This document shows, piece by piece, positions 25,290 through 35,840 of a stretch of 64,000 bases of DNA (within the stretch, counting starts at the first letter, position 1; each line of letters starts with the position of its first letter). Source of the stretch: Methylopila jiangsuensis. GTDB taxonomy: Bacteria > Pseudomonadota > Alphaproteobacteria > Rhizobiales > Methylopilaceae. The notes below the pieces were generated by a model. That model saw only the letters and a program-made list of their open reading frames with translations. It had not been told where the DNA came from and made no database searches. The translations under genes were made by a program, and so were the position numbers. The stretch covers positions 366,542 to 430,541 of the forward strand of contig NZ_BSFK01000016.1 of NCBI RefSeq assembly GCF_027922305.1, given 5' to 3'.

Positions 25290-25517
25290 GGCGTGGCTTC
25301 CCGGAAAGACGTGGAGCGCGCCCTTCGCGCACAGCGCCTTGTCCTCTGCGGTAATCTTGGCCTCTCGGGCCGTCAACGACGCCGGGCCGCCGCGGGAATA
25401 ACTTAGAAGTCAAAGGTCTGGAACGACTCCAGAGCGAACCTCGGCGCGCCCGCTCGCGCGCTCAGCCGACAGCGTGCTATAGGCCCCGCGACCGACCGCT
25501 TAAGGAGCCTGCCGCCA

Positions 25518-26324
25518 ATGCGCCTGATCGTCGCCGGAGCCTCGGGCCGCATGGGCCGCGCGCTGATCCGCGCCGTCGCCGAAACCGAGGGCGCGGAACT
25601 CGCCGGCGCGCTGGAGCGTCCGGGCTCCGAGCATCTCGGCCGGGACGCGGGCGAGCTTGCGGGCGCAGGGCCGCTCGGCGTGGCCGTCACGGACGACGCG
25701 CTGCCGCTGGTCGCCGCCGCCGACGGCCTGCTCGACTTCACCGCGCCGGACGCGACCGTGGCGCTGGCGGAGCTCGCGGCGCAGGCCCGCATCGTCCACG
25801 TCATCGGCACCACCGGCTTCGCGTCCGCCCATGTGGCGGCGATCGAGGCCGCGGCCCGGCATGCGGTCGTCATCCGCTCCGGCAACATGAGCCTCGGCGT
25901 CAACCTGCTGGCGGCGCTGGTGCGGCAGGCGGCGAAGGCGCTCGGCCCCGACTGGGACATCGAGATTCTGGAGATGCACCACCGCGCCAAGGTGGACGCC
26001 CCCTCCGGCACCGCGCTGCTGCTGGGCCAGGCCGCCGCCGAAGGGCGCGACGTCTCGCTCGCGGAGCAGTCGGTGCGGGTGCGCGACGGCCACACCGGCC
26101 CGCGCGCCGAAGGCGCGATCGGCTTCGCCACGCTGCGGGGCGGCTCGGTGGTGGGCGACCACACCGTCATCCTGGCCGGCGCCGGCGAGCGGGTTGAGCT
26201 GAGCCACCGCGCGGAGGACCGCATGATCTTCGCCCGCGGGGCGGTGAAGGCCGCGCTGTGGGGCTTCCGCCGCAAGCCGGGCCATTACGGCATGGCGGAC
26301 GTGCTCGGTCTTCACGAAGGCTGA
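25518..26324 (+). CDS. dapB: 4-hydroxy-tetrahydrodipicolinate reductase
   Basis: 268 residues. NAD(P)H-dependent step of lysine and diaminopimelate synthesis. N-terminal Rossmann motif GASGRMGR (7-14), VIGTTGF for cofactor contact, and the catalytic block His154-His155-Arg-Ala-Lys158 with VDAPSGTA. C-terminal [10 protein letters not shown] is typical. Length and start agree with the family. Followed by gpmA on the same strand after about 107 bases, a pairing also seen in related alphaproteobacteria. Confidence 0.97.
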   Translation: MRLIVAGASGRMGRALIRAVAETEGAELAGALERPGSEHLGRDAGELAGAGPLGVAVTDDALPLVAAADGLLDFTAPDATVALAELAAQARIVHVIGTTGFASAHVAAIEAAARHAVVIRSGNMSLGVNLLAALVRQAAKALGPDWDIEILEMHHRAKVDAPSGTALLLGQAAAEGRDVSLAEQSVRVRDGHTGPRAEGAIGFATLRGGSVVGDHTVILAGAGERVELSHRAEDRMIFARGAVKAALWGFRRKPGHYGMADVLGLHEG

Positions 26325-26430
26325 AAGCGGCGTAAAGCTTCGTGCAATGACCGGCCGTCTGGGCTAAGCATCCCGGCGGCCGCTCGCAGGCGGCCCGCCG
26401 ACCAGAACGACCTCCGCGGAGCGCTGTCGC

Positions 26431-27057
26431 ATGCAACGTCGTCTCGTCCTCGTCCGTCATGGCCAGAGCGAGTGGAACCTGAAGAACCTGTTCACAGGCT
26501 GGAAGGATCCCGACCTTACCGAACGCGGCGTCGAAGAGGCGAAGGCCGCGGGCCGGCGGCTGAAGGCGGAAGGGCTGCGCTTCGACGTCGCCTTCACCTC
26601 CAGGCTGCGGCGCGCCCAGCGCACCGGCCAGCTCCTGCTGGCCGAACTGGGACAGTCCGGCGTCGAGACGATCGAGCACGAGGCGCTCAACGAGCGCGAC
26701 TACGGCGACCTCACCGGCCTGAACAAGGACGAGGCCCGCAAGAGCTTCGGCGAGGATCAGGTGCTGCTGTGGCGCCGCTCCTACGACGTGCCGCCGCCCG
26801 GCGGCGAAAGCCTGAAGGACACCGTCGCCCGCGTGCTGCCCTATTACGTGCAGGAGATCCTGCCGCGGGCGCTGCGCGGCGAGCAGACGCTGGTCACCGC
26901 CCACGGCAATTCGCTGCGCGCGCTGATCATGGTGCTGGAGGGCCTGACGCCCGAGACGCTGCTGAAGCGGGAGCTCCACACCGGCGCGCCCATCGTCTAC
27001 GACCTGGAGGCGGACGCCACCGTCTCCGCGGTCCGGGACCTCGCCGCCTCCGCCTGA
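26431..27057 (+). CDS. gpmA: 2,3-bisphosphoglycerate-dependent phosphoglycerate mutase
   Basis: 208 residues. Interconverts 3- and 2-phosphoglycerate in glycolysis. Catalytic His10 in [23 protein letters not shown], the acid residue in [10 protein letters not shown], and second His in TAHGNSLRA. Shorter than the 230-250-residue enzymes of enterobacteria, as usual for alphaproteobacterial forms. The ATG at 26,431 follows GCGGAGCG. Confidence 0.96.
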   Translation: MQRRLVLVRHGQSEWNLKNLFTGWKDPDLTERGVEEAKAAGRRLKAEGLRFDVAFTSRLRRAQRTGQLLLAELGQSGVETIEHEALNERDYGDLTGLNKDEARKSFGEDQVLLWRRSYDVPPPGGESLKDTVARVLPYYVQEILPRALRGEQTLVTAHGNSLRALIMVLEGLTPETLLKRELHTGAPIVYDLEADATVSAVRDLAASA

Positions 27058-27128
27058 TCCGCGACCTCATCCGCCCGCGGCGATAAAGCCGTTGGCCTTT
27101 TGGCGGATCGGCCGCAAGCTGCTCCGTT

Positions 27129-28211
27129 ATGGGCTCGGCGGCGGCTTTGGCTTCTGGTCGAAAATGGCTCACGTCACAGGTGATCGTGGCGTCGGCGCTG
27201 TTCGGCCTCGTCTCCTCCCCCGGCCATGCGGCTGACGGCGCGCCTCCGGCCGCGATGACGGCCGAGGCGGCGGACGCCGGAACGCCCCCGTGCGCCGGCG
27301 TCGATCTGGTTCAGGCGCTGCAGGCGAGCGACCCCGCCGGCTTCGCGCGGTTCGAGACCGCGGCCCGCGGCGTCGCCAACGGGCAAGGCCTGCTGTGGCG
27401 GGTGGAGCGGCGCGGCGGCGGCGTCTCCTACCTGTTCGGGACCATGCATTCGAGCGACGCGGAGGCGAAGGATTTCGGCGCGCTGGTGACGCGGGCGCTC
27501 GCCCGCTCCCGGGTGGTCGCCATCGAGCTGCCAGGCGCCAGCACCACGCGCGTCGCCCAGCAGCTGAGGCGCCTCGTCGCCGACCGCTCCTACCGGCCGG
27601 GCGGGGGCGCGCTCGAGCTGCTGCCGGCGGACACCCGCGAGCGGGTGGAGCGGCGCGTGGCGGCGCTCGGCCTGTCCGCCGCCATCGCCGACCAGATGCA
27701 GCCCTGGTATCTGGCGCTGGCGCTGTCCCGCTCCCGCTGCGCCGGCCATGGCGACCGCGCCGATCCCGAGACGGCGGACGCGCGCATCGAGCGGCTGGCC
27801 CAGGAGCAGGGCGCACGGATCGTCGGTCTGGAAACGCCCGCCGAGCAGGTGGCGGCGCTGGCCTCGGTGCCGGACGCGGTGGCGCTGCGCATGCTCAAGG
27901 ACGCCGCCGACGCCAACCTGCGGCCCGAGGACGTGGAGAGCACCATCTCCGGGCTCTACCGCAGCCGCCGCGTCGGCTACCTGCTCGCCATGCGCGGCCC
28001 CGCCTGGGCCGGGCTGTTCGACGCCGATGGCTACGCCGATTTCCTGTCGGCCTTCATCACCCGCCGCAACGCCGCCATGCTGGACCGGGCGAAACCGTTG
28101 CTGGAGCGGGGCGCGGCCTTCCTTGCGGTCGGGGCGCTGCACCTGCCGGGACCGCAGGGGCTGGTGGAGCTGGTGCGCCGCAGCGGCTACACGGTGACGC
28201 GCATCTGGTGA
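27129..28211 (+). CDS. TraB/GumN family protein
   Basis: 360 residues with a signal peptide ending near HAADGAP. TraB/GumN core: LFGTMHSSD (GxxH motif), a central helical region with QMQPWYLALALS, GLETPAEQ, and the closing AFLAVGALHLPGPQGLVELVRRSGY. The conserved GTxH and GxxH/LPG motifs suggest a metal-dependent, Tiki-like hydrolase. The biological role is not settled. Exported or periplasmic. No functional link to the neighbours is evident. Confidence 0.9.
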   Translation: MGSAAALASGRKWLTSQVIVASALFGLVSSPGHAADGAPPAAMTAEAADAGTPPCAGVDLVQALQASDPAGFARFETAARGVANGQGLLWRVERRGGGVSYLFGTMHSSDAEAKDFGALVTRALARSRVVAIELPGASTTRVAQQLRRLVADRSYRPGGGALELLPADTRERVERRVAALGLSAAIADQMQPWYLALALSRSRCAGHGDRADPETADARIERLAQEQGARIVGLETPAEQVAALASVPDAVALRMLKDAADANLRPEDVESTISGLYRSRRVGYLLAMRGPAWAGLFDADGYADFLSAFITRRNAAMLDRAKPLLERGAAFLAVGALHLPGPQGLVELVRRSGYTVTRIW

Positions 28212-28289
28212 GGCTGGGCGCTCTTTCGCCCCCGGCTCCGCCCGCTAGAATGCCGGCGGACACAGCTTTCTGATCCGGAGCCCTGACCC

Positions 28290-29798
28290 GTGACCTCATC
28301 TCCCGAGACCGCCGACTGGGGTCCCCGCGCCCGCGCGCTGACCGACAAGCCGCTGGAGGGTCGCGCCTTCATCGACGGCGCCTATCGCGGAGCCGCGGAC
28401 GGCGCGACCTTCGCCGCCATCAGCCCCGTCGACGGCCGGAAGCTGGCGGAGGTTTCCGCCTGCAAGGCGGCGGACGTGGACGCGGCGGTCGCCTCCGCCC
28501 GCGCGGCGTTCGCGGACGGCCGCTGGAGCCGTCGCGCGCCGGCCGAGCGCAAGGCGACGCTCGCCGCCTTCGCCCGGCTGGTGCTGGAGCGCAGGGACGA
28601 ACTGGCCCTGCTCGAGACGCTCGACATGGGCAAGCCCATCGCCGACAGCCTCGCGGTGGACGTGCCCGCCACCGCGCGCTGCCTGCAGTGGTTCGCCGAG
28701 GCGATCGACAAGGTCTATGGCGAGGTGGCGCCGACCGGCGACGACGTGCTCGCCACCATCACCCGCGAGCCGCTGGGCGTCGTGGCCTGCGTGGTGCCGT
28801 GGAACTTCCCCATGATCATGGCGGCGTGGAAGATCGCGCCCGCGCTCGCCGCCGGCAATTCGGTGATCCTGAAGCCGGCGGAGCAATCCAGCCTGACCGC
28901 GATCCGCCTCGCCGCGCTGGCGCAGGAGGCGGGGATTCCCGACGGCGTGCTGAACGTGGTTCCGGGGCTCGGCGCCGACGCCGGGCAGGCGCTCGGCCTG
29001 CACATGGACGTGGACGGCGTGTTCTTCACCGGCTCCACCGAGGTCGGCAAGTACTTCATGCAGTATTCGGGGCGGAGCAACCTGAAGACGGTCGGCCTCG
29101 AATGCGGCGGCAAGTCCGCCCACATCATCCTGGACGACTGCGGCGATCTGGACGCGGCGGCGGCCTCCGCCGCGGGCGCGATCTTCTTCAACCAGGGCGA
29201 GATGTGCACCGCGGGCTCCCGGCTTCTGGTGCATCGCGCGGTGAAGGACAAGGTGCTGGAGCGCATCCTCGCCCGGCTCGACGACTACCGCCCCGGCGAC
29301 CCGCTGCAGGCCTCCACCCGCATGGGCGCGCTGGTGGACGCGGAGCACACGGCGCGGGTGCTGGGCCGGATCGAGGCGGGGCGCGCGGAAGGCGCCCGGC
29401 TGGTGGCCGGCGGCGGCCGGGCGCGGGCCGACAGCGGCGGCAGCTATGTGGAGCCGACCGTGTTCGACCGGGTCGACAACGCCATGTCCATCGCCCGCGA
29501 GGAGATCTTCGGTCCGGTGCTGTCGGTGATCGAGGTGGGGAGCGCCGACGAGGCGGTCGCCGTGGCCAACGACAGCGTCTACGGCCTCGCCGCCGCGGTG
29601 TGGAGCGACAACGTCAACACCGTGAACCGGGTGGCGAAAGCCTTGCGGGCCGGCGTCGTCTACATGAACTGCTACGACGACGACGACATCACCGTGCCGT
29701 TCGGCGGCTACAAGCAGTCCGGCATCGGCCGGGACAAGTCGCTGCACGCCTTCGACAAATACACCGAGCTGAAGACGAGCTGGCTCCGCCTGCGCTGA
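28290..29798 (+). CDS. NAD(P)-dependent aldehyde dehydrogenase
   Basis: 502 residues, standard ALDH length. Catalytic Asn172 in VPWNFPM, Glu271 in LECGGKSAH and Cys306 in QGEMCTAGSR. Closest in pattern to the gamma-glutamyl-gamma-aminobutyraldehyde or betaine-aldehyde dehydrogenase branch (PuuC-like): QYSGRSNLK, EEIFGPVLSV, GGYKQSGIGRDKSLHAFDKYTELK. No polyamine-degradation genes adjoin it, so the substrate is left open. Its stop is 11 bases from that of the convergent large helicase gene. Confidence 0.93.
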   Translation: MTSSPETADWGPRARALTDKPLEGRAFIDGAYRGAADGATFAAISPVDGRKLAEVSACKAADVDAAVASARAAFADGRWSRRAPAERKATLAAFARLVLERRDELALLETLDMGKPIADSLAVDVPATARCLQWFAEAIDKVYGEVAPTGDDVLATITREPLGVVACVVPWNFPMIMAAWKIAPALAAGNSVILKPAEQSSLTAIRLAALAQEAGIPDGVLNVVPGLGADAGQALGLHMDVDGVFFTGSTEVGKYFMQYSGRSNLKTVGLECGGKSAHIILDDCGDLDAAAASAAGAIFFNQGEMCTAGSRLLVHRAVKDKVLERILARLDDYRPGDPLQASTRMGALVDAEHTARVLGRIEAGRAEGARLVAGGGRARADSGGSYVEPTVFDRVDNAMSIAREEIFGPVLSVIEVGSADEAVAVANDSVYGLAAAVWSDNVNTVNRVAKALRAGVVYMNCYDDDDITVPFGGYKQSGIGRDKSLHAFDKYTELKTSWLRLR

Positions 29799-29808
29799 CG
29801 GCGCAGGC

Positions 29809-32800
29809 TCAGTCCGGGCGCGGCGCCTCCTGCGCCAGCCGGATCGCCTGCTCGAATCGGGCGCGGGTGGAGGCTTCGAGGCGGGTGAGCTCGAACCGGG
29901 CGGCGATCTGGCGGACGAGATCGCCGCCCCAGCTTCCGTCCCGGATCTCCCGCGCCAGCCCCGCGAGCTCGCACAGCGGAATGTCCCCGTGGTTGCGGGC
30001 CTCGCCCGCCGCCCCCCGATAGGCGATGATCTCCGCCGGCGCGCGCGCCTCCGGCCAGACGACGCGGCGCTCGCCTTCCTCCACCTGCGCATGGTCGGCG
30101 GAGATCGCCGCCAGCACCGCGTCGCGGATGCGGCTGCCGGTGCGGCCGAACCCGTGCGCCCGGGCGACGAGACGCACGAGCACGTCGTCATAGAGCGGGG
30201 CCTCCGCCGCCAGCGCCTGACGGACGAAGGCCCGCAGCGTCTCCTGATAGTCCGGGTCGTAGAACCGGGCGGCGTCGAGCGCGACCACAGGCGCTGGGGC
30301 CTCGGCCCGCTCCGGCTCGGGGTCGGGACGCTCGGCAGGGGCCGGCACGCTCCGTTCCGCATAGAGGACGGCGGGACCGGCGTCGTCACGGGCCGGATCG
30401 ACTTCCTCGGGCGGCGCGTCGTCCGATGGGGCCGGGACGGCCTCGGAGGCGTCCGAACCGGGATCGGCCGGCGGTTCGTGCGCGGAGGCGTCGTCCGCGG
30501 CGTCCAGCAGCGGATCGGGCGTCTGGGACGTCTCCGCCTCGCCTGCGGCGTTGGCCCGATCGGCTTCGAGATCGGCGCGGAGCCGGGCGTCCAGAACGTC
30601 GAGGGCCTCCGGGGCGTTCGACCACCAGTCCCGGCTCCAGACCCGGCGGATGCGCCAGCCGAGGCTCGTGAGCACCATTTCGCGCAGCCGGTCCCGGTCC
30701 CGGGCGGTGGCGGACGAGTGATAGGTCGCGCCGTCGCATTCGACGCCCGCCAGATAAAGCCCCGGCTTGTCGGGATGCACCACGCCAAGGTCGATCCGGA
30801 AGCCGGACACGCCGACCTGGGGGTGCGCGGTCCAGCCCCGGGCCTCCAGGGCGGTCTGAACCGCGGCCTCGAACGGCGATTCGGTCTCGCCGCCGGTGGG
30901 CGCGAAGGCCTCCGCGATCGCCCGGGCGCCCCGGTCGGCGAATTCGAGGAAATGTTTGAAGTCGCGCACGCCGCGGGCGCCGGAGGTCCCGAGGTCGATC
31001 TCCTCCGGCCGGATGGAGGCGTAGACCAGCAGGGCCTCCCGCGCGCGGGTGATGGCGACGTTCAGCCGGCGATGGCCGCCCTCCTTGTTGAGGGACGAGA
31101 CGGTGGAGGAGACCCTTCCGGCCGGGTCGCGCCCTACGGCGATCGAGAACACGATGATGTCGCGCTCGTCGCCCTGCACGTTCTCAAGGTTCTTCACGAA
31201 CACCGGCTCGCGCCACTGGGTCCGGTCGAAGAACCGCTCCAGCTCCGGGTCGGCGCGCCGGGCCTCGTCCAGGAGAGTCTCGATCAGCCGCTGCTGCTCG
31301 CCGTTGAAGGTGACGACGCCGAGCGAGCGCCGCCGGGCGGCGAAAGACGGATCCTTCAGCGTCGCGACGACGTCCGCGACGAGCCGGCGCGCCTCCTGCC
31401 GGTTCACCCGCGCCTTGCCGCGCTCGTAGACGCCGTCGGGCACATGGATCAGCCGCACCGCGCGATCCTCGGTGACCGGCGAAGGAAAGGTCACCAGCCG
31501 GCCGTCGTAGTAGTGGGCGTTCGAGAAGGCGATCAGGCTTTCGTGCCGGCTGCGATAGTGCCAGTCCAGCCGCCGTTTGGGCACGTTGGCGGCGAGGCAT
31601 TCGTCGAGGATGGACTCCTGGTCGGCGACGTCCGATCCGTCCTCGATGTCGTCCACGCCCCGGTCGCCCACATTGGTCGGCGGAAGCTGCTGCGGGTCGC
31701 CGACGATGACCGCCTGCCGGCCGCGCGCGATGGCGCCGATCGCGTCCCAGGGGGAGATCTGCGAGGCCTCGTCGAAGATCACCACGTCGAACGGGTCGCG
31801 CTCCGCGGGCAGATACTGGGCGATCGAGAGCGGGCTCATCATGACGCAGGGCGTGAGGCGGGTGAGCGCGTTCGGCATCTTCGCGAACAGCTGGCGCAGC
31901 CGGCCCCGCCGCGCGCCCTTCTGGGACGCGAGCTCGCGGGCGAGCGCGCCCCATTCCGGGTCCGATCCGAAGGCGCTCGGGGCCGGGACGCCGCCCCCCA
32001 GCCGCCGGCGCACCACCGCCTTGGACAGGTGCGCGACCCGCAGGTCGGCCGCCTGGAAGCGGCGGATGGCGTCCTCGTGCCGCTCCACCATGAAGCCGCG
32101 CAGCACCGGGTCCTCCGTGACCACATGGTCGGTCCACCAGCGCGCATAGGCGCTCTCGAACGCCTCCTCGATCCCGCGCGGGCCGATGGCGCCGCTCTCG
32201 AGCGCATCCACCAGCGGGCCGAGTCCCAGCTCGGCCGCCTGCGCCGCGCGCCGGCGCCACGCGCACCATTTGTCGGCGCGGTGCAGACCGGAGGTCCACC
32301 GCCCGAGAACGGCGAGCGCGCCTTCGATCCAGTCGCCGCCGCCCGCAAGCGGCGCGGCGGCGGGCCGCGCCGCGAGCTCGCCCAGCGCCGCGGAGGTCTC
32401 CGACGTCCGCATCCAGTCCGCCTTGAACGTCTCGTAGAGCGCGGAGGCCGTGGGATCGGCGGCGAGCCGGACCGCGGCGGCGGCGACGGCCTCCCGCGCG
32501 GATTCATAGCCGCCGAAATGAACCGCCACCGCCTTGAGCACGTCCCGCAGCTTCTCGGCCCACGCGATCGCGGGGGCGAAGTCGCTCGCGGGCGTCTCCG
32601 CATCCGCCAGCCGGTTGGAGAAGACCGCGAGCCGCTCCGCGCCCGCCGCGCCGGCCCGGAGGAAGCGCCTCGTCTCGATCAGCGCCGCGATGTCGGGTCC
32701 GAGGTTCTCGGGCGCCGGCCCCTCCGCGTAGGGCTCGAGCTTGAGGCGGACCTTGGCGATGCGGGAGCCGCGCAGCAGGAAGTTCGACGCTTGCGCCTGC

Positions 32801-35736
32801 GCCCATTCGTTCTGCAGCGCGACCAGATCGAGCTCGAACGCCGCCGGCCGGTAGGGCACGCTGACGCGCGCCATGCGGTCTTCGACGCCGTCGTGATAGC
32901 GCCGCCGCGCCTCGATCGCCTCCTTGATGTCCTGGGCGTCGGGGCCGAGCAGCTTCACGCCGTCCCGGGCCTCCGGCCGGGACAGGAGCGCGCCGAGCAC
33001 CACGAGGCCCCGCATCGCGGCCTGGGCGCCGTTCAGCCGCTCGAGGCCGGACGCCTGCGCATAGGCGCGCGCGGAGGCCGCGAGACGCGGCAGGACCTCG
33101 GCGAGCGCGTCCATGGCGCGGGTCATCTCCGTCCGCCACAGCGGCGACCATTCCGCCGGTCCGACGCCTTCGAGCGGATGGCCGGCGATCGGCCCGGTCG
33201 CTTCGAGCAGGGTGCGCAGCTCCCGGCAGGCGGAGCGCAGCGCGGCGAGCGTCTGCGGCGTGTGGTCGTGATGCGACGGCCAGGACAGCGCGATCCCGGC
33301 CCCGCCCGGCATGGCCCGCCCGAAGGCTTCGTAGGCGGTCATCCCGTTCTCGCGTCTGCGGTGCAGCGCGCGCACGAGGCCGTTCAGTTCGTCGCGCAGG
33401 GCCGCGAGCTCCGCCGTGGCCTGCGGCCACTCGTCGACCGCCGGGGCGGCGCGTTCGTGCCAGGCCGTCTTCAACTGCGCGAGGACGCTGGATTTCTGCG
33501 CCTTGGTGGAATGGACCTCCAGGCAGTACTCGCCGAGCCCGATGTCCTTCAGCCGCTGCTGCACGACCTCGAGCGCCGCCGTCTTCTGCGAGACGAACAG
33601 CACCGTTTTTCCGTTCGCGAGGCACTGCGCGATCATGTTCGCGATGGTCTGGCTCTTGCCTGCGCCCGGCGGTCCGAACAGGACGAAGTCCTTGCCGTCG
33701 GCGGCGGCCAGAACCGCGGAGAGCTGGGAGGAGTCCGCCGAAAGCGGCGCGAAGATCTGGTCGGGAGCGAAGTCCCGGTCCAGATCGGTCGGCTCCGGGA
33801 AGCGCCAGCCGTCGCCGTAGGAGTGGGTCGGCGTGTCGATCAGGTGGCGGACCAGCGGGCTGCGCTTCAGCAGGTCGGCCCGATCGACCAGATCCTTCCA
33901 CATCAGAAACTTGGTGAAGGAGAACGCCGCCAGCGCCACGTCGCCGTCGGTGACCTCCCAGCCCTCACGGTCGCGCACATGGGCGCGGGCGATGCGGAAC
34001 ACCCGCTCCACGTCGATGCCCGCCTGGTCGACCGGCAGATCCCCTTCCAGCTCCGGCATGCGCACGTTGAAATCGGCGCTCAGCATCTCCAGCAGCGTCG
34101 GGTTGATCCGCGCCTCCTCGTCGAGAAAGGCGAGGCGGAAGCCGGCCCGGACGCTGGAGCGGGTCAACGCCGCCGGGATGAGCAGCAGCGGCGCCCGGCA
34201 GACGGCCGCGCCGCCCCGTTTGGGGCGCCAGCGCAGGGAGCCGACCGAGAGGAACAGGACGTTGGCGCCGCCCTCTTCGAAGGCGTTGCGCGACAGCCGG
34301 AACAGTTCGAGCAGCCGGTCATCCAGTTCGCCGGGGGTCAGGGTGGCGTGGATCTCCCCCCGCGCCTGCGCCTCCATCAGGTAGCGCCGGCGTCCGTCTT
34401 CGTTGCGCTCGCGCGCGAAGACGTCGGGATCGCGGGCGTCGCCGCCGTCGAGAACATCCGTGCGGGGCAGAATCTTGAACGCCTTGCCGCCGGAGAGCGC
34501 GTCCTCCAGCGCGCCCACGTCGGCGCATTCCAGCTCGATCGCGGCCTTACCGGGCTTGAAGTTCAGCAGCTTGTTGCGCAGCGTCAGGTCGAGCAGCTTG
34601 CGCTTCCACACCTCAAGCCGGTCGCCGGACCGCTGCGCCTCCTCCGCCGGCGCCAGGGTCTCCACGAAGACCGGGGGCGCCTCGAGCGCGAGCTTCAGCG
34701 GCTCGACCTGGGTCGGCGCGATCTGGGGCTGGACGCCGTCCAGAAGGTCCATCGGCCGGATGCCGCGCAGGCGGGCGCGCCTCAGGTCGATCGCGACCTC
34801 GAGCCCGCGCTCGGCGTCGTCGTCCACCTGCTCGGCGCCGTTCTTCACGGCCTGCGCGAAGGTCGCCGGCGGATCGCTGGTGAGCAGCGTCGACTCGATG
34901 AAGATCAGCTCCTCGAGATCGCGCCGCTTCCGGAGCGCCTGCATGTCGTCGACGACGACGGAGGGCAGCTCCTCCTTCGTGAGCCAGAGGCCGACGAAGG
35001 CGTGCCCCCTGGTCAGCACGAGAATCGGATTGAGGCCCGCCTGCTCCAGCGCCGCGGCCAGCAGGGCGGTCAGGTCGAGGCAGGTGCCGACCCGGCGGTC
35101 GAGGATGTCGCCCGGGCCGCGCACCTTCTGGCCGTACCGCTCGAAACTGGCGGGCGGAAGCACATAGGTCACGCGCCGGTCGGCCACCGCCGCCCAGATG
35201 GCTTCGGCCATTTCCCAGACGCGGGCCTTCCGTCCGCCGGCGTAGCCGTCGAACGCCGTCTGCCGGCCCGCCGCGGAAAGCTTCGCCGCGGCGTCGCTCA
35301 GGACGACGTCGATGGCGGGATCGTTCGGCCGCACGAAGGCGGCGAGCAGTTCGGGCGCGCCGACGCCACCCCAGTGCGACGGCGGCAGCAGCTTCAGGTC
35401 GAGCGCCTTTTCGGCGACCGCCGTCCCCGCCGCCGTCGCCGTGATCGTCAGCGTCATGCGGGCGGCTTCGGTCGCCGCCGCGAGCACGGAGGCGTCCAGC
35501 CGCACGTCGGGCGTCGTCACGTGGTGGCGGCTGCTGGCGGCGATCCGTTCGATGCGGATCGTCGTGGGACACAGGGCGGCGGGCTCGCTGGCGATGGCGA
35601 TCGCGACGTCTTCCAGGTCGGTCTCGCCGTCGTTGGCGATCGCCAGTTCGCGTATGAGGGGGACGGCGTTCTGGTGATACGCCATGCCGATGTTCTCGGC
35701 GGCCGAACACGCGATCTGAACCTTATTGTCCGACAC
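29809..35736 (-). CDS. DUF4011/SF1 helicase/Vsr-like nuclease/DUF3320 protein (Hhe-like)
   Basis: 1,975 residues from a GTG at 35,736 with GGGGGAG upstream; the open frame extends further but overlaps puuE. Order: a transglutaminase-like segment (Cys219 in VGTCLDLT, His245 in GHAFVGL), DUF4011 from about 375 (WKRKLLDLTLRNKLLNF), Walker A Lys694 in FGPPGAGKSQT, helicase DEASQ motif near 1,320 with VGDPQQLPPT, superfamily-1 C-terminal motifs, a Vsr/DUF559-like nuclease near 1,665 (ECDGATYHSSATARDRDR), then DUF3320 at the C-terminus. Similar single proteins have been reported as anti-phage (Hhe type). Defence role is inferred. Confidence 0.88.
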   Translation of the reverse strand: MSDNKVQIACSAAENIGMAYHQNAVPLIRELAIANDGETDLEDVAIAIASEPAALCPTTIRIERIAASSRHHVTTPDVRLDASVLAAATEAARMTLTITATAAGTAVAEKALDLKLLPPSHWGGVGAPELLAAFVRPNDPAIDVVLSDAAAKLSAAGRQTAFDGYAGGRKARVWEMAEAIWAAVADRRVTYVLPPASFERYGQKVRGPGDILDRRVGTCLDLTALLAAALEQAGLNPILVLTRGHAFVGLWLTKEELPSVVVDDMQALRKRRDLEELIFIESTLLTSDPPATFAQAVKNGAEQVDDDAERGLEVAIDLRRARLRGIRPMDLLDGVQPQIAPTQVEPLKLALEAPPVFVETLAPAEEAQRSGDRLEVWKRKLLDLTLRNKLLNFKPGKAAIELECADVGALEDALSGGKAFKILPRTDVLDGGDARDPDVFARERNEDGRRRYLMEAQARGEIHATLTPGELDDRLLELFRLSRNAFEEGGANVLFLSVGSLRWRPKRGGAAVCRAPLLLIPAALTRSSVRAGFRLAFLDEEARINPTLLEMLSADFNVRMPELEGDLPVDQAGIDVERVFRIARAHVRDREGWEVTDGDVALAAFSFTKFLMWKDLVDRADLLKRSPLVRHLIDTPTHSYGDGWRFPEPTDLDRDFAPDQIFAPLSADSSQLSAVLAAADGKDFVLFGPPGAGKSQTIANMIAQCLANGKTVLFVSQKTAALEVVQQRLKDIGLGEYCLEVHSTKAQKSSVLAQLKTAWHERAAPAVDEWPQATAELAALRDELNGLVRALHRRRENGMTAYEAFGRAMPGGAGIALSWPSHHDHTPQTLAALRSACRELRTLLEATGPIAGHPLEGVGPAEWSPLWRTEMTRAMDALAEVLPRLAASARAYAQASGLERLNGAQAAMRGLVVLGALLSRPEARDGVKLLGPDAQDIKEAIEARRRYHDGVEDRMARVSVPYRPAAFELDLVALQNEWAQAQASNFLLRGSRIAKVRLKLEPYAEGPAPENLGPDIAALIETRRFLRAGAAGAERLAVFSNRLADAETPASDFAPAIAWAEKLRDVLKAVAVHFGGYESAREAVAAAAVRLAADPTASALYETFKADWMRTSETSAALGELAARPAAAPLAGGGDWIEGALAVLGRWTSGLHRADKWCAWRRRAAQAAELGLGPLVDALESGAIGPRGIEEAFESAYARWWTDHVVTEDPVLRGFMVERHEDAIRRFQAADLRVAHLSKAVVRRRLGGGVPAPSAFGSDPEWGALARELASQKGARRGRLRQLFAKMPNALTRLTPCVMMSPLSIAQYLPAERDPFDVVIFDEASQISPWDAIGAIARGRQAVIVGDPQQLPPTNVGDRGVDDIEDGSDVADQESILDECLAANVPKRRLDWHYRSRHESLIAFSNAHYYDGRLVTFPSPVTEDRAVRLIHVPDGVYERGKARVNRQEARRLVADVVATLKDPSFAARRRSLGVVTFNGEQQRLIETLLDEARRADPELERFFDRTQWREPVFVKNLENVQGDERDIIVFSIAVGRDPAGRVSSTVSSLNKEGGHRRLNVAITRAREALLVYASIRPEEIDLGTSGARGVRDFKHFLEFADRGARAIAEAFAPTGGETESPFEAAVQTALEARGWTAHPQVGVSGFRIDLGVVHPDKPGLYLAGVECDGATYHSSATARDRDRLREMVLTSLGWRIRRVWSRDWWSNAPEALDVLDARLRADLEADRANAAGEAETSQTPDPLLDAADDASAHEPPADPGSDASEAVPAPSDDAPPEEVDPARDDAGPAVLYAERSVPAPAERPDPEPERAEAPAPVVALDAARFYDPDYQETLRAFVRQALAAEAPLYDDVLVRLVARAHGFGRTGSRIRDAVLAAISADHAQVEEGERRVVWPEARAPAEIIAYRGAAGEARNHGDIPLCELAGLAREIRDGSWGGDLVRQIAARFELTRLEASTRARFEQAIRLAQEAPRPD

Positions 35737-35840
35737 CGACGCGCTCCCCCTCGTGCACGACCGAAGCCGAAAACTAGGCGCGCGCGTCTGGGTTGAGCAA
35801 CCGCAATCGCATCCGCGTAAGGCGCATAGGGCCGATGGTC

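Noticed and set aside
29989..35796. A 1,935-residue open frame on the plus strand opposite the giant helicase gene
   Set aside because: It is the antisense shadow of the helicase gene caused by high GC and codon bias; it has no motifs and repetitive Arg/Gly/Asp composition.
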